Shown piece after piece: positions 22,064 through 34,353 of a DNA stretch of 64,000 nucleotides. Source of the stretch: Posidonia oceanica (taxonomy: Eukaryota; Streptophyta; Magnoliopsida; Alismatales; Posidoniaceae); assembly GCA_037176725.1 (NCBI GenBank), contig JAZBRS010000020.1, positions 97,854,501 to 97,918,500 of the forward strand. Direction: 5' to 3'. Under the pieces are notes generated by a model. The model was given only the letters and a program-made list of their open reading frames with translations. It did not search any database and was not told where the DNA came from. Positions within the stretch are counted from its first letter, which is position 1. The number at the start of each line of letters is the position of its first letter. Made by a program: the position numbers and the translations under genes.

Positions 22064-22936
22064 GTCCCAAGATGGGATTGGCCACCGGTCCCTGCACAAC
22101 CAACCCAAATACACAAACCACATACCCAAATGAAGATCTCAAGACGATCTACGATTGGGGACAAGAAACACGACGATCCGTTGGACGGGTCACAAGAAAA
22201 CACAAGCCGAAGCATGCATATCACTATTCATCTGGAAATGGATCCTAAGGCACAAATTACAACACACTAGCCCAAAAATTACATGCAATATACTGAAATG
22301 AAGATCTAGAGACGATCTATCATTTGGGACAAGAATCAACTCAATCCATTGCATGTGGGTCAAGAAATTACAAAAACAAGCATTCATATAAAACAAGCCA
22401 CAAGTCACATCTAAGCCATTAAACATTCATAAGTCCTCCATAAATGCTCAATAAATTCTCCCAAGCACAATCACACTATCATGATCCTATAAACACTTCA
22501 AGAAATCAAGGGAGAAGCCTAAGAAGTGTGTACCTTTCATCGATGACGCAGCGGCAATGAGCGACTGTGGCGGCGCATCCTCATCCTCGGGTTGCTCCAT
22601 TAGATCTCCTCCATTGCCGACGGCGACGGTGGCGGCACGACGGTGGCGGCAAAGCATCGGTGGCTCCTCGCTGCTCCCATCTCCCTCTCTTGTTTCTCTC
22701 CCTCTCTCCCTCTCATTTCTTACTTAGAAGAAAAGAAAAGAAGAAAGAAGGAAAAGAATAAGGGGAAGAAAGAAGGAGAAAAGAAAAGAAGAAAAGGAAA
22801 GGAAGTGGGAAACCAGTCGCGAGCACAGAGCCACAACCCAAATCTAAGCTGCGACGCCAGAACCACGTGCAGTCCTAGAATTCTTGATTAAATATCTGGC
22901 TTAAAGGTCACCTAAGATTTGGGTCTTTACAACCAG

Positions 22937-24581
22937 GAACCATCTACTATGTTGATATGAAAATGCACTGGTAGTTGCTTTTGTTATCAAGCCTATGCCC
23001 TTTCAGTCTGTTTCCAACTCAATGGCTTGGATTATTAGAAGACTTGCAAAATATTGTAATCTGATATGTTGTAATTCAATTGTTGTGAATTTTAAAATTC
23101 AGTAATAAATACAGCAAGTGCACTGCATACTATATAGTACGAAGATAAATACGAATCGATCCTATAGAGAATAGAGTAATCAAAATTATAATTCAATTGT
23201 GAATAAGTGAAAAGTTGAGAAGATGGAACTGGATGACAAAATTAGATGAGAGGAATAAGAATAACGACGAACAAAGGTTTTTGAATCCATTTATGTAAAT
23301 TGACATGATATATAATTAGATCTACTTTCATTTTCTCTTTATCAATCTTAAAGATCGAATAAAAAATATTCCATTTTAACAAGCATAATCTATATGTCAT
23401 ACATCATAGACTATCAAGAATGGGATAAAAAATATAATAATGATACACAATAAAAGTAAGGGTCCATTTGGTAACGATTATTAGAACCAGTTTTTGAAAG
23501 AAAACGCCTATTCTTGAAAAGTTGAATTACACTTTTTTTATATGAGATTATTTCAATATGCTAGTTTCTGGTTTGTACATAAAAGTTTTCAATAATACTA
23601 ATTTTAAAAAACTATGGAGGGAGACTAGCTTTTCAAAAAACACTGCTTATGGGAATAATCTGTTTTTCATAAGTGTTACCAAACACTACCTAAGATAATA
23701 TCTACAATTCCTATATTATTCTTCCTAAGCATAGACTAAAAAGATCTTATCAATATTAGTTTATCAAAGTTTCTTGATTTATTAGAAATTAATGGAGTAT
23801 TAATCTAGTTTATGTGATCATAGCATTAAAAACATGAAAGAGAGAAAGAGATCTAACTACAATATCATGCAATTACATAAACTTCATCTCAACCCTAGAT
23901 TTAGAAAATTTAACTACTCATAATCATAAAAGGAAACAAACATAATGAAAAAGGAATAGAATAAGAAGACATAATTGAAATAGAACTCAAGATTACAGAA
24001 ACTCCAAGCTTCTCCTTTACTCACAAACTGAGGAAGAAGAATAGAGAATACAAGACATCCAGTATAAAAGCATAGGGATCTTATTTATAAACTCAGGTTG
24101 TGTTCCAATTTTTGGAAACAAATCCAATCTTAATTTTAAATTTTGGAAACAGATTTAGATATTTATGAAATTGTCGGAGACATGGTCAAATTTTGAAATG
24201 AAAAATAGACTGTTCGGGCACAGATTTGCTTTGAGAATTTCTCAAAATCGCCTGATGTTCCTCCTGTTTCTTTATCTTCGTATTTTATATTCTCCAAAAT
24301 ATTTAAAATTTGAATCCATGATAGATAATGTTAATCGATTTTTGAGCCTTTAAAATTTAATCTAGATTGGCTTCTAATTTGAATTGCTTGAATATTTGCT
24401 TGCTGAAGAAGTCTCCCTTTTTTATTCTCTTTTCCTTCCTTTTCCTCCTTTATTTGGAATTAAATTTGAAACATCAAGTTCAACATCAATCTTAAGAAGG
24501 TACCGACGTTTCCTATAGACATGCTAAGTTAATATTTTTTTTTTCTATTAGAAGACTTCTAAATTACATTTCTGTTTTCAG
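22937..24581 (+). other. MED33 intron c-d, right part
   Basis: AT-rich DNA with no gene. A probable degenerate MITE is described separately. The intron ends with TTCTGTTTTCAG at 24581, directly before the conserved EHVV codons. Confidence 0.65.
23460..23691. mobile_element. possible degenerate hAT-like MITE
   Basis: The left end GGGTCCATTTGGTAAC and the complement of the right end (AGGTAGTGTTTGGTAAC) share the core TTTGGTAAC found in common plant hAT MITEs. The inverted repeats continue weakly inward. I see no convincing 8-bp duplication, so the call is tentative. Confidence 0.45.
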
Positions 24582-24724
24582 GAGCATGTTGTGCACTTTG
24601 TGGTCAAGTTACTCTCTCCTCCCATACCCTCTACTATTTCAGAATTTGGTAGCCATTTATTTGGTTACATGTCCATGCTAAATTCCATCCTTTTCGGTGC
24701 TTGCTGTATCGATGTTGTTCACAT
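24582..24724 (+). pseudogene. MED33: MED33 exon 'd', left part
   Basis: It encodes EHVVHFVVKLLSPPIPSTIS, then a segment ending SILFGACCIDVVHI, a well-conserved MED33 block. The reading breaks at the CACAT (24720-24724) duplicated by the Copia element. The remainder of the same exon is at 58110-58133. Confidence 0.88.
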
Positions 24725-24789
24725 TGTAGAAATAGGAGAAAATGTAATGTGCTCAATACCTCAGCCACTGCCATGCATTCCTTTATATA

Positions 24790-27217
24790 TGTAGTAACCC
24801 TGAAAATCGACGCGTCCATGCACGATGCCAAAGCTCGCGTGCATTGATCGAAAATAGGCCACTATGAGCGGGTGGATCCGAGGAAGGAAACTCTACTCGA
24901 AAACACCGAAAAAAGAGGAAAAACAAAGATAAAGCAAATTCGGAGTCGCCACCTAGTCTATTAAATCCGGAGACAAGGAAAACTGGAGAAATGCATGAAA
25001 AACATGCAAAGGGATGCAATGCTATGCAATGATATGACTCGTGCCTAGAATGAGGGCATAATGGTCATTACGGGCCAAGAGAAAGGGTAAGGACTCCTGT
25101 TACGCACAAAGAAGGTATTAGGCACCCCCGATACGTCCAAAATCGGTCTTTCTAGGCTTCTCGCTCGCATATGCAGGAATATCGACAATTGCTTGCCTTT
25201 ACTGTACGCCCGAGGGGCGAGAGATGCTGTGAATGCCTAATGAATGCTTAAATTTGCTTAATATGTCATGATGCATGAATGAAATTAAACGTGGAGTCTA
25301 TGTGCTCAGCAGCGCTGCTAGTATTCCAAACAGGGCGTGCCCTGGTTCATAAGAACTCTAGACAGTAAGCATCATCGCCCTAATGCAATGCAGGTGGAAA
25401 ACAAAACATTGGAAGAAACCATGCAATGCAAAGCGACATATGACATGCGTTTGTAAAAGATGCAGGCTTTGCAAAATGTGCCAGAAGACTAAACAAAGCA
25501 TAAATGCAGTAAAGCGATGATAAACTAGCTCGGGAAGCAAATCTGTAAACAGGCGAGCGAAATGAACAAGATGCAAAGCGGCAAACAAGGGTTGCTCGGC
25601 TGTAGTATGAACTGTAGGCCTGGTCGCTGCCCTGAGCGGAGGCAGTGCATGTCGCCGGTAAGATCGGCGAGGCACATGGTGCCTGTTAGAGCAGCAACAG
25701 ATCTCAGTCGCCAGTGTGAACGACGCCTGAGCTTGTCGCCTGGGACACCAACGACAGCGGCGTGCACAGTGTTTCCAGACAGCGACCTTCATGGCCGAAA
25801 ACAAGCTAGCTAATGGATGCAAAATGGCAAACTAAATGCATGAACATGTAGATGGCATGATGAGGAATACAAGCATGCAAACAAACTGTAAAATGGATGC
25901 CTAGGTCGCAAGATACGACGGTCCAAAGATTGGCCGGAGGAACGGCTAAGAGTTGCAAGTGAGTCCCTGGTGTTAGCGGCGCTAGACTGCAACTTAGGTG
26001 TTCCAAACAGCCAAGTTTGGGACCAAATCTGGAACACATGGTAAAGCTAAACAATGATCTAACTATGCAAACATGAAGAGCAAACATTCACGATCATAGA
26101 CATGCAAAAAGTAAATAAAATGGAGCTCTAGATCGGCCAGGGCGGTGGCCCAAAGTCCGGCCGGTAGGCAGCTGGAGGAGCAGGTTAGTTGCCACTCACA
26201 CTGGCGCCTAACCTGGCAGTCCTCCGGTGCCGGAGAAGGAAGCTAAAGACGGCAGTTAAGCTACGATAAAATAGGGCTAAATAGCTAGGAAGCATGCATA
26301 GGACGATACGAAGCTAGTAGAGGGATTACTTACCTGCAGGGGTGCACGGTTGTGCTCCCCGACCTAGCTCACCGGAGCGCGCCGGCTTGGAGATTGCGAT
26401 GGCGCTAGAGGCAACGGCAGGCGCTCAGGTTGATCGGGTTGCGTTCGTGGCAACCGGGAGAAGGTGTATGCACGGTTTGGGGGAGTTTGGCGCCACAGGG
26501 TAGCTTTTGGCGATGTTGGCCGGCGGCGGACAAGGAGGAACGGCTGTGGGGTCGTTGTGATGGTTCGGGATGCGAAACAGAGGTTTGAAAAGCTTGGAAG
26601 GAAGGTAGGGTGTGTTGGAGTGCTTCTGGATCGCCTCTACGCGCTCTGGTTCGAGCAGCAAGGGAGGAGATGGAAATTGGGTCAGCTTTGTGGAAATTGT
26701 CAGCGTCGGTCTCGAATGGGTTCACCTCCACCTCTATTGGCTCTGGCAGTAGCCAATCGTGGCAGAGGAGGGGCAGTCTCTAGTGTGAGGGGGCCGAGAA
26801 GTCGAAGAAGTAAGTGGGCTTGCAGGTCGAGGACGACGAAGTCGTCGGTGGTAGGGTTGCAGGTAGCCGTGGCAGTGAGAATAGTGAGTGCGGGAAGGAC
26901 GCCGGTGAGGAGGGGACGTGGTGCCAGGGTGTTACTGGCAATTGGCGTGTAGTGGGTGGCGGTAGCGAGGAGTAAGTGGCTGAGGGAATGGGTGGCAGGA
27001 GACGATGACCGGCAGCGACCGCATGGGAAGGGCTTGGGCGGTGGTCTGAGTTACAGTCGAGTCGCCGCTACCCGTGGTGCCAAACTCGGTCACCACTTAA
27101 AGTTGCGACAAAGTCCAGTCGCTTCTGCATGTGGCACCTGAGTGTGCAACTCAGTAGACTAGGCTTGTGTTGGGCTTGTGTTGGTTTAAGGTTTGGGTTG
27201 AGTTTGGGTTGGGTTGT
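24790..27217 (-). mobile_element. LTR 'B', Tat-type, cut short
   Basis: It begins TGTAGTAACCCTGAAAATCG inside the left Copia LTR and is collinear with LTR A, but stops about 190 bp before A's end, exactly where A begins. It carries the core GGTGTTAGGCACC and the primer-site-like CGGAGTCGCCA (24942-24952). The target duplication on its far side is not found. ORFs in it are LTR shadows. Confidence 0.8.
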
Positions 27218-29827
27218 TGTAGTAACCCTGAAAATCGGTGCGTCCATGCACGATGCCAAAGCACGCATGCACCGACTGATAGTAGGTCACTAATAGCGGG
27301 TGGATCCGAGGAAGGAAACTCTACTTGAAAACACCGAAAAAAGAAGAAAAAACAAAGATAAAGCAAATTCAGAGTCGCCACCTAGTCTATTAAATCGGGA
27401 GACAAGGAAAACCGGGGAAATGCATGAAAAGCATGCAAAGAGATGCAATGCTATGCAATGATATGACTCGTGCCTAGGATGAGTGCATAATGGTCATTGC
27501 GGGTCAAGAGAAAGGGTAAGGACTCCTGTTACGCACAGGGAAGGTGTTAGGCACCCTCGATACTTCCGTAATCGGTCTTTCTAGGCTTCTCGCTCGCATA
27601 TGCAGGATGTCAGCAATTGCTTACCTTTACTATACGCCCAAGGGGCGAGAGATGCTATGAATGCTTAGTGAATGCTTTAACTTGCTTAAGATGTCATGAT
27701 GCTTGAATGAAATTAAACGTGTAGAATATGTGCTCAGCAGTGCTGCCAGTGTTCCAAACGAGGCGTGCCTTGGTTCGTAAGAACACTAGACAGTAAGCAT
27801 CATCACCCTAATGCAATGCAGGCGGAAAACAAAACATCGGAAGAAACCATGCAATGCAAAGCGACATGCGACATGGGTTTGTAAGTGATGCAGGCTTTGA
27901 AAACATGCTAGAAATATGATCAAAGCAAAAATGCCGTAAAGCAATGATAAACAAGCTCAGGAAGAAAATCTGTAAACAAGCGAGCGAAATGAACAAGATG
28001 CAAAGCGACAAACAAGGGTGGCTCGGCCACTATCTGAACTGCAGACCTAGTCGCCGCCTTGAGCGGCGGCAGTGCATGTCGCCGGTGAGATCGGCGAAGC
28101 ATATGGCACCTGTCAAAGCAGCAACTGTGCTCAGTCGCCAGTGTGAACGGTGCCTGGGCTTGTCGCCTGGGACTGTGGTGACAGAGGTGTGCGCTATGTT
28201 TCCAGATGGCGACCTTCATGGCCGAAAATAAGCTAGCTAGATGATGCGAAATGGCAACCTAAATGCATGGAAATGAAGATGGCATATTCAGGAATGCAAG
28301 CAAACAAACAAACTGCAAAATGGACGCCTAGGTCGTAAGATACGATGGTCCAAAGGTTGGCCGGAGGAACGGCCAAGGGTTGCAGTTGAGTTGTCGGTGT
28401 CAACGGCGCTAGATCTGCAACCCAAGTGTTCCAAACAGCCGAGTTTGGGACAAAATCAAGGACGCATGGCAAAGCAAAATGGAAATCTAAACATGCAAAC
28501 ATGAAGAGCAAATATTCACGATCACATACGTGCAAAAAGCAAGTAAAATGGAGCATTGAGTCGGCTGGAGCGGCAGCCCAAAGTCCGGCCGGCCAGCAAA
28601 TGGAGGTGCAGGTTAGTCGCCGCTTACTACGGTGCCTAACCTGGCAATCCTCCGGTGTCGGAGAAGAAGGCCAACGACGGCTAACAAACGACGGTGAAAT
28701 GCAAGTAAATAGCTGAAAAGCAAGAACGGCATGATACGAAGTCAGTGGAGGGATCACTCACCTACGGGGATGCACGGATGTGCTCCCCGACCTATCTCGC
28801 CGGAGCTCGCGGACGTGGAGGTCACGACGGCGTTGGAGACAACGGCGGGTGTTCGGGTTGATCAGGTTGCGTTCGAGGTGACCAGGAGAAGGTGTGCATG
28901 GAGTTTGGAGGAGTTTGGCGCCACGGGGTGGCTTTTGGAGATGTTGGCCGACGGCGGTAAGGAGGAACGGCGAGCTCGGTTGTGCGGTGGTTGCGGGATG
29001 CGAAATAGGTATTTGAGTGGCTTGGGAAGAAGCTGGAGTGTGTGGGAGTGTTTCTGGATTGCCTCTGCGCGCTCTCGTTCGAACGGTGAGGGAGGAGAAT
29101 GGATGGAAGTCGGCTCTGGAATTGTGTCGGGGCCGTGGGAATTCTGTTTTGTAGTGTGAATTGGGTTCACCTCCACCCCTATTGGCTCTGGCAGTAGCCG
29201 ATCATGGCAGAGGAGGGGTAGTGAGAGGTGTGAGGGGGCTGTGAGATCGAGGAAGTAAGTGGCTTGTAGGTTGAGGACGACGAAGTCGTCGGTGGCAGGG
29301 TTGCAGGCGGCCGTGGCAGTGAGGGCGGTGAGTACGGGAAGGACGCCGGCGAGGAGGTGACGCGGTGCTAGGGAGTTACTGGCGATTAGCGTGTAGTGGG
29401 TGGCAGTAGCGAGGATTAAGTGGCCAAGGGGATGGGTGGAAGGAGACGGTGACTGGCAGCGGCCGTGGCAGTGAGGCTTGGGCGATGGTCTGAGTTGCAG
29501 TCTAGTCGCCGCTACATGTGGCGCCAAACTTAGTTGCCACTTAGAGTTTGACCAAGTCCAGTCGCCTCTGCATGTGGCGCCTGAGTGTGCAACTCAGTAG
29601 GCTAAGCTTGGGCTGGGCTTGTGTTGGTTAAAGGCTTAGGTTGAGTTTGTGAAATGGGATTGGATGGTTTTGGGTTGGTTTTGGGTAGGGTTTGGAATAG
29701 GATTTCGAATAGGATTTGGTTTTGGGTCAGTTTAGGGGGTTTTGGGTGGAAAGGTTTGAATCCGCTGCTTCCGAGCTCGTTCCTCCAAGTTTGATCCGTC
29801 GCCAGGTGTCAAAATGGGGTGTCTACA
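27218..29827 (-). mobile_element. LTR 'A', 3' LTR of a Tat-type element
   Basis: Complete from TGTAGTAACCCTG to GGGGTGTCTACA (2610 bp) and followed directly by a polypurine tract on the minus strand, so it is the 3' LTR of a minus-strand element. It is a different subfamily from LTR C and from the element at 38965. GC-rich GTCGCC / GGCGAC words are frequent. AGAGTCGCCA at 27371-27380 resembles the primer site. Confidence 0.85.
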
Positions 29828-32535
29828 GATGCCCCTCCCTGAGCGAGGTCAAGCGTAGCGAGACCGTGGCTCAAGGTTGACAAGATACCCCTCCTGACAC
29901 TGATAAGAGGCCAATGTTGCTGTAGGCGTGAGTCACTTATTCGGTGGATGCACCAAAAATCATGACTCGTTGCCAAATGCAGATGCATGCGAAGACTAGG
30001 GTGTTGTGCCAATGCAAAGACTAGTGTACGATGCTAATGCAGATGCGATGCTTACGCTAATGCTCATTGCGCTGTACTCCACTAGGGGAAAGCGGGTGAT
30101 GCATGCACACGAAAAGGCGGAAAATGCAATGCAAGAGTGTCTCTAGGAAATGCAAGAAGGCCAGATGGTCACTCGGTGTGTGCGTGTCAAGCGGTGTATA
30201 GCCCTAACGCGGGGGTGCCGTTTGCCAAGCTTTTGCTGTTGGTGTAGGCGGTGCAAGTGCTGAAAATAAAATGCTGAAAGTAAGATGCTGTGGATGTGCA
30301 TGCGATGGCAGGCACGTAATGCTAAGGAAGCGATCTTGGTCGTGCACTACCGTAGGTGTCATCTTAAGCCGGCAAATTGCGTAGAGTTGTGGGTGTTGAA
30401 GATGTCACCTTAAGCAATGCACGATCAGGGGTTCGGTTTCCTAAGCATGCCATGTCCGGGAAACAGAATGCGGGAGTTGGGATAATGACTACAGAGGAGT
30501 AGTAGCGCAATAAGAATGCAAATGTTATGCAATGTTATGCAGTGAGATGCAGTATATATATAGCGGGGCGCCGGGCATGCGAAATCGAGAAAACGATCCT
30601 GACCGTGCGATGTCCGTGTGATGATGAGATGTAATACTAGGACTGACTCTATGGAGGATACAAGGAAGCTATATGATGTCATGCAATGAGATGCTAATGC
30701 CATGCAACAGAACACTATTACACTATGACGAAAGGTGATAAGTTAACGGACCTATCGTCGAATAGTTAGGGCTATCAGCCCGCTGAGGAGTTGATGGACT
30801 CATCACCGGATAGTTAGGGCTATCGGCCCAATGAGGAGTTAACAGACTCATCACCAGATAGTTGGGGCTATTAGCCCAATGAGGAGTTAACGGACTCATC
30901 ACCGGATAGTTAGGGCTATTAGCCCGAATGGGGGTGAAATGATACCAAGGGGCTGCCAGACGCACCTGGTATCGAAAGCAGTGACAGGCTAGCGAGTCTG
31001 TCAGGCAAGAGAGGTGATCACAAGTGGGATGACTTGTAACCACGAATGCAAAGGGAACACCATACCTGAAGGTGTGGTAGAGGTCCGTAGACGCCCCCTT
31101 AACAGTTGGGGATGTCAGCTCGGATGCAGATGGAGATGTGATAGTAGAGGACAGCTAAATAAAGATGCCCCTAGTATCGGTGAACGATACCAGGGAACAA
31201 CCGAAGCGCCCATGGCATCAAAATGCAAGGTGGAGACAAAACTAATGAGTTTGCCAGTCGAGTAGTTAGGGCTACCAGACCGAATGCAATGAGATGGATG
31301 TAAGGGCTTATCGTGCGAGGTGCAATGCTGGTGGGGAATGCAATGGGATAATGCAGAGGGAAATGCAGGGTGATAAGTTAACCGACCTATCACTAAGCAG
31401 TTAGGGCTTCCAACCCGGTGAGATGGGGGGCGATACCACAGGGCAGCAAAAAAGATGCCCTTGGTATCGAGAATGATACTAGGGGACAGCCGAAGCGTCT
31501 CTGGCATCGAAATACGAAGGATGGGTGGATAGATGATAAGTTAACAGACCTATCACCGAGCAGTTAGGGCTGCCAGCCTGAATGCAATGCGAATATGCGG
31601 GATGACATTTTAACGGGCCTCAACCAAGTAGTTAGGGTTGCCAGCCCGATGCAGAGGAATGCAGAATGATAGGTTAACGGACCCATCACCGAGCAGTTAG
31701 GGCTACCAGCCCGATGCATGGAATGAATGTAGGATTATGCGGGATGAGAAAACGGGAACCCATCGTGGTGGGTGTGCAATGATCTCAACGCGGGCATGCG
31801 ATGCAACATCACAGAGTGACAAACAAGGGACATGCCGGTCATCACAAACGTACCCAACGCGGTGGGTGGCAAAATTTGAAAAGCACGGAGCCTCTGAGCG
31901 AGGCAGTCAAAAGTGCTCATCCTTGGCTCCGATTTTCGAAAGCAGGGAGGAGGGAAGATAGCTTATTATAGCATGCATGTTTTGGTGGCTTAGGACTCAA
32001 AAGTAGCTGATGCCAAGAGGATGCTTCTGTGTTTTCTGACTCAGGGGACTCGATCCTCGAGCAACACCATACCGAGTTGTGGTCGGTGACTCTCTTTCTC
32101 ACTCCTGGTTCGGGATGAGGCCTCAACTTTGCATAGTATAGCCTTTGGTTGCATGTGGGCAGCAGAAGCGTTGGATGTAGATTCATAGCCTCCATCTTAA
32201 CTCCTCGGGGACCGACTACCGCTTTTGACCCTCACGGATAGATATTTCTTTTGCCCTCATGGGTGACTGGAGTTGCATCTAGCCTGCCAGGGATGTAATT
32301 GTTGTCTGCACAGGGGATCGGAGCGTGCTACTGTCCTTGGAGGGTGGGGCCAAGTCCTCCTGATAATGTTTCTAGTGCAGTTGGCGATGTGGTACTTGGA
32401 GTTGAAAGTTGAGGGGGCTTCGATGCTCGTTTGAGTCACTCTTCTCATGGGTGTCTTCTTTCTTCGACTTCTTTCTTCATTTTTCTTTAATACCCAGCAT
32501 GCATCTCTTGTTATCATATTTTTTGCTGATGTGAT
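29828..32535 (-). mobile_element. 3' internal region of element A, truncated
   Basis: It starts (right to left) at a polypurine tract written GATGCCCCTCCCT on the + strand (29828-29840), with a hairpin beside it. It holds a hairpin-rich tandem region (30737-31720) shared in style with the 19-kb element. No coding domain is seen. At 32535 it meets the end of LTR X2; the rest of element A is missing. Confidence 0.75.
30737..31720. repeat. tandem hairpin region with TTAGGG loops
   Basis: Repeated modules contain TGATAAGTTAACGGACC followed by TATCACC, then a short hairpin with loop TTAGGG and changing stems: GATAG/CTATC (30809-30824 and near copies), GTAG/CTAC (31262-31275), GCAG/CTGC (31560-31573). 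Longer inverted repeats of GATACCA/TGGTATC enclose about 20 nt (30941-30973, and near 31433-31470). Some copies have lost pairing. Confidence 0.75.
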
Positions 32536-33065
32536 TGTGGATGTGGATTATAGGAGTGTTTATGAAGATGACAGTGCTTCCACGATGTTATCAACTTTGT
32601 TGTGATCGCCACTTATCAATAGGCGGACAAGGCGCCTAGGGAGATGTAGATGATGTGGGTACTCGGTTTACTGGATCGACGGCAGGATGTTGTCCAGTGG
32701 CTTCCTCGTGTTATGTGAGTGTATTCCTTTTCCTTCAAAACAAATAAAAATAAGAGATTTAGATAAGTTTGTGTGTAGTAAATGATAATAAGAAAAGACC
32801 AAGAATTATATGAACAAGTGAATCTACTACTAATTGGGGGTTGTTCCCCGCATGTAGATGCTATGGGTCCTAATTTAAGGAATGCAATAATGAAAATAAA
32901 AAGATTGGAAGAAGATACTCCCTTCACTCTCGTGCTGTATGTAGTGGAGTGAGGAAGTGGAGGCACGGTCGGAGCTTCGGCTATGCTCGAGATTTCTGGG
33001 ATCGAAGTTGGGATGTGGTGATCTCTGGGATCGATAATGGAGGCTAGGGTTTCTCTCTTAGAAGA

Positions 33066-33104
<39 letters not shown>

Positions 33105-34139
33105 TTGGCCTCCTTAACCCTAAGATCTTAAAATTGCCTCCTCCCCGAGCACTGACTCACGGAGCCTTTTTATAGGTTCGTGGGACACGGGTGGCTCATA
33201 GCTAGGAAGGTTCTAGAAGTTTCTAGAAGAATATTGATTTTTAGGGTTAATCGCCGCATTGGAGGGCGATTGGGACAAATATCTCCCGTAAAGATAGAAG
33301 AAATGCCGTGGAAAATCCAGAAGACCAGGTCAATCAGAGTCTACATCAGCTAGTCCCCACACATGGTGGCACCTAGCTGCTACACTATTCTAGGCAACTA
33401 AAATATTTGTTTCTGATTTTTAGGAGATTCTAAGGGATTGGCTTCTGATTTTTAGGGATTTGATTAGCATATTAAAACGTGTTAAAAATCAAGATATTTG
33501 TTTTGAAGCCACCTAGGATTTTCTAGATTGTTCTTTGATTATTTTATTTATGATATATGTGTTATACCATATATTAAATGCTAGAAAATCACATGAATAT
33601 CAATAATTTACAAAAAAATGTTATAATAGTTTATAAAATTCCCGTATATTATATTAATACCTAGGATATTGATATTAAGCTGGAAAGAGAGAAATGGTGC
33701 TAGTCGCCTGTCACACAGGCACCTACACAGTCCAGTCGCCCCTCTGAAAGGCGCCCGGCTGTGTCGCCACTCTGGGAGGCAACTAGCTAAGTCTTTTGTA
33801 TTTTTAACCCTGTCTTTTAAGTTTGCTCCAGAAAATTCGATAAAAGCCCGAAAAACTTCAGAGATCTCATGAAATCATAAAAACATCTTCTTTAACTCAA
33901 ATCTGCCACGGATTTGAGTGGGATAAAGAGTGCTCAAGGTACTCGGACTTGCCACGAGTCTGAGTGCGTTAGCTCTACCACAGCTAACAACCTTGAGTCA
34001 CGCAAAATCAAGTATGTTTTTAAGTAAATCATGAAAACTCCGGAAAAATATGTTATTAAGCCTTAGTTATGTGATCTGGGTGCCTCAGAAGTTCCTGTCC
34101 TCTATGAACTCTGGGAAATGCAAAAATGGGATATCTACA
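32536..34139 (-). mobile_element. LTR of a second X copy ('X2')
   Basis: On the minus strand it runs from TGTAGATATCCC to ATCCACATCCACA and aligns with the X LTRs over its length. It has a (CT)n run (33068-33102) and a TATA-like TATAAAAAG on the minus strand near 33167-33175. The primer-site-like GTGATCGCCA (32602-32611) is kept. It is the 3' LTR, since a polypurine tract lies on its right. Confidence 0.85.
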
Positions 34140-34353
34140 GATGCCCCACCTTGGACCCGATCTTGGAACAAGATCGGGTCCAAGGTAAGAACAAATATTT
34201 CATTGAGCATTTCTTGAAAAGGGGAGTTCCGTCTCAAACAATCCGCCACTAGGGATGAAGAAAGGAGTGGGGCGTGACCCTTACACGATCGAAAAGGAGT
34301 GCTCTTGTGGCATCTTATTTGAGATTTTGCTCGGATTGGAATTGATAGAAGGA
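34140..34353 (-). mobile_element. 3' internal remnant of X2 with polypurine tract
   Basis: It begins with the tract GATGCCCCACC (+ strand reading) and continues with sequence inverted relative to X 20190-20595, including CACGATCGAAAAGGAGTGCTC. Similarity stops after GATAGAAGGA at 34353, where LTR Y begins. A perfect 17-bp hairpin (34149-34165 / 34169-34185, loop GAA) touches the tract. Confidence 0.8.

Larger units (their letters stand above)
10154..22931. mobile_element. solo LTR 'Z', split by element X
   Basis: The left end is TGTAACGACCTGTCC and the right end is GATTTGGGTCTTTACA, giving TG...CA termini. ACTAG (10149-10153) and ACCAG (22932-22936) are a target duplication with one change. 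Without element X and its duplicated GTCCC, the LTR is about 3.4 kb (10154-12723 plus 22069-22931). No primer site or internal region is attached, so I call it solo. It carries two sets of hairpins (10706-11000, 12411-12674) and a 113-bp tandem repeat. The family is not assigned. Confidence 0.78.

Noticed and set aside
28862..29527. 221-aa minus-strand ORF in LTR A
   Set aside because: Pro/Ser/Leu/His-rich translation of the GC-rich LTR part; the homologous part of LTR B does not keep the frame.
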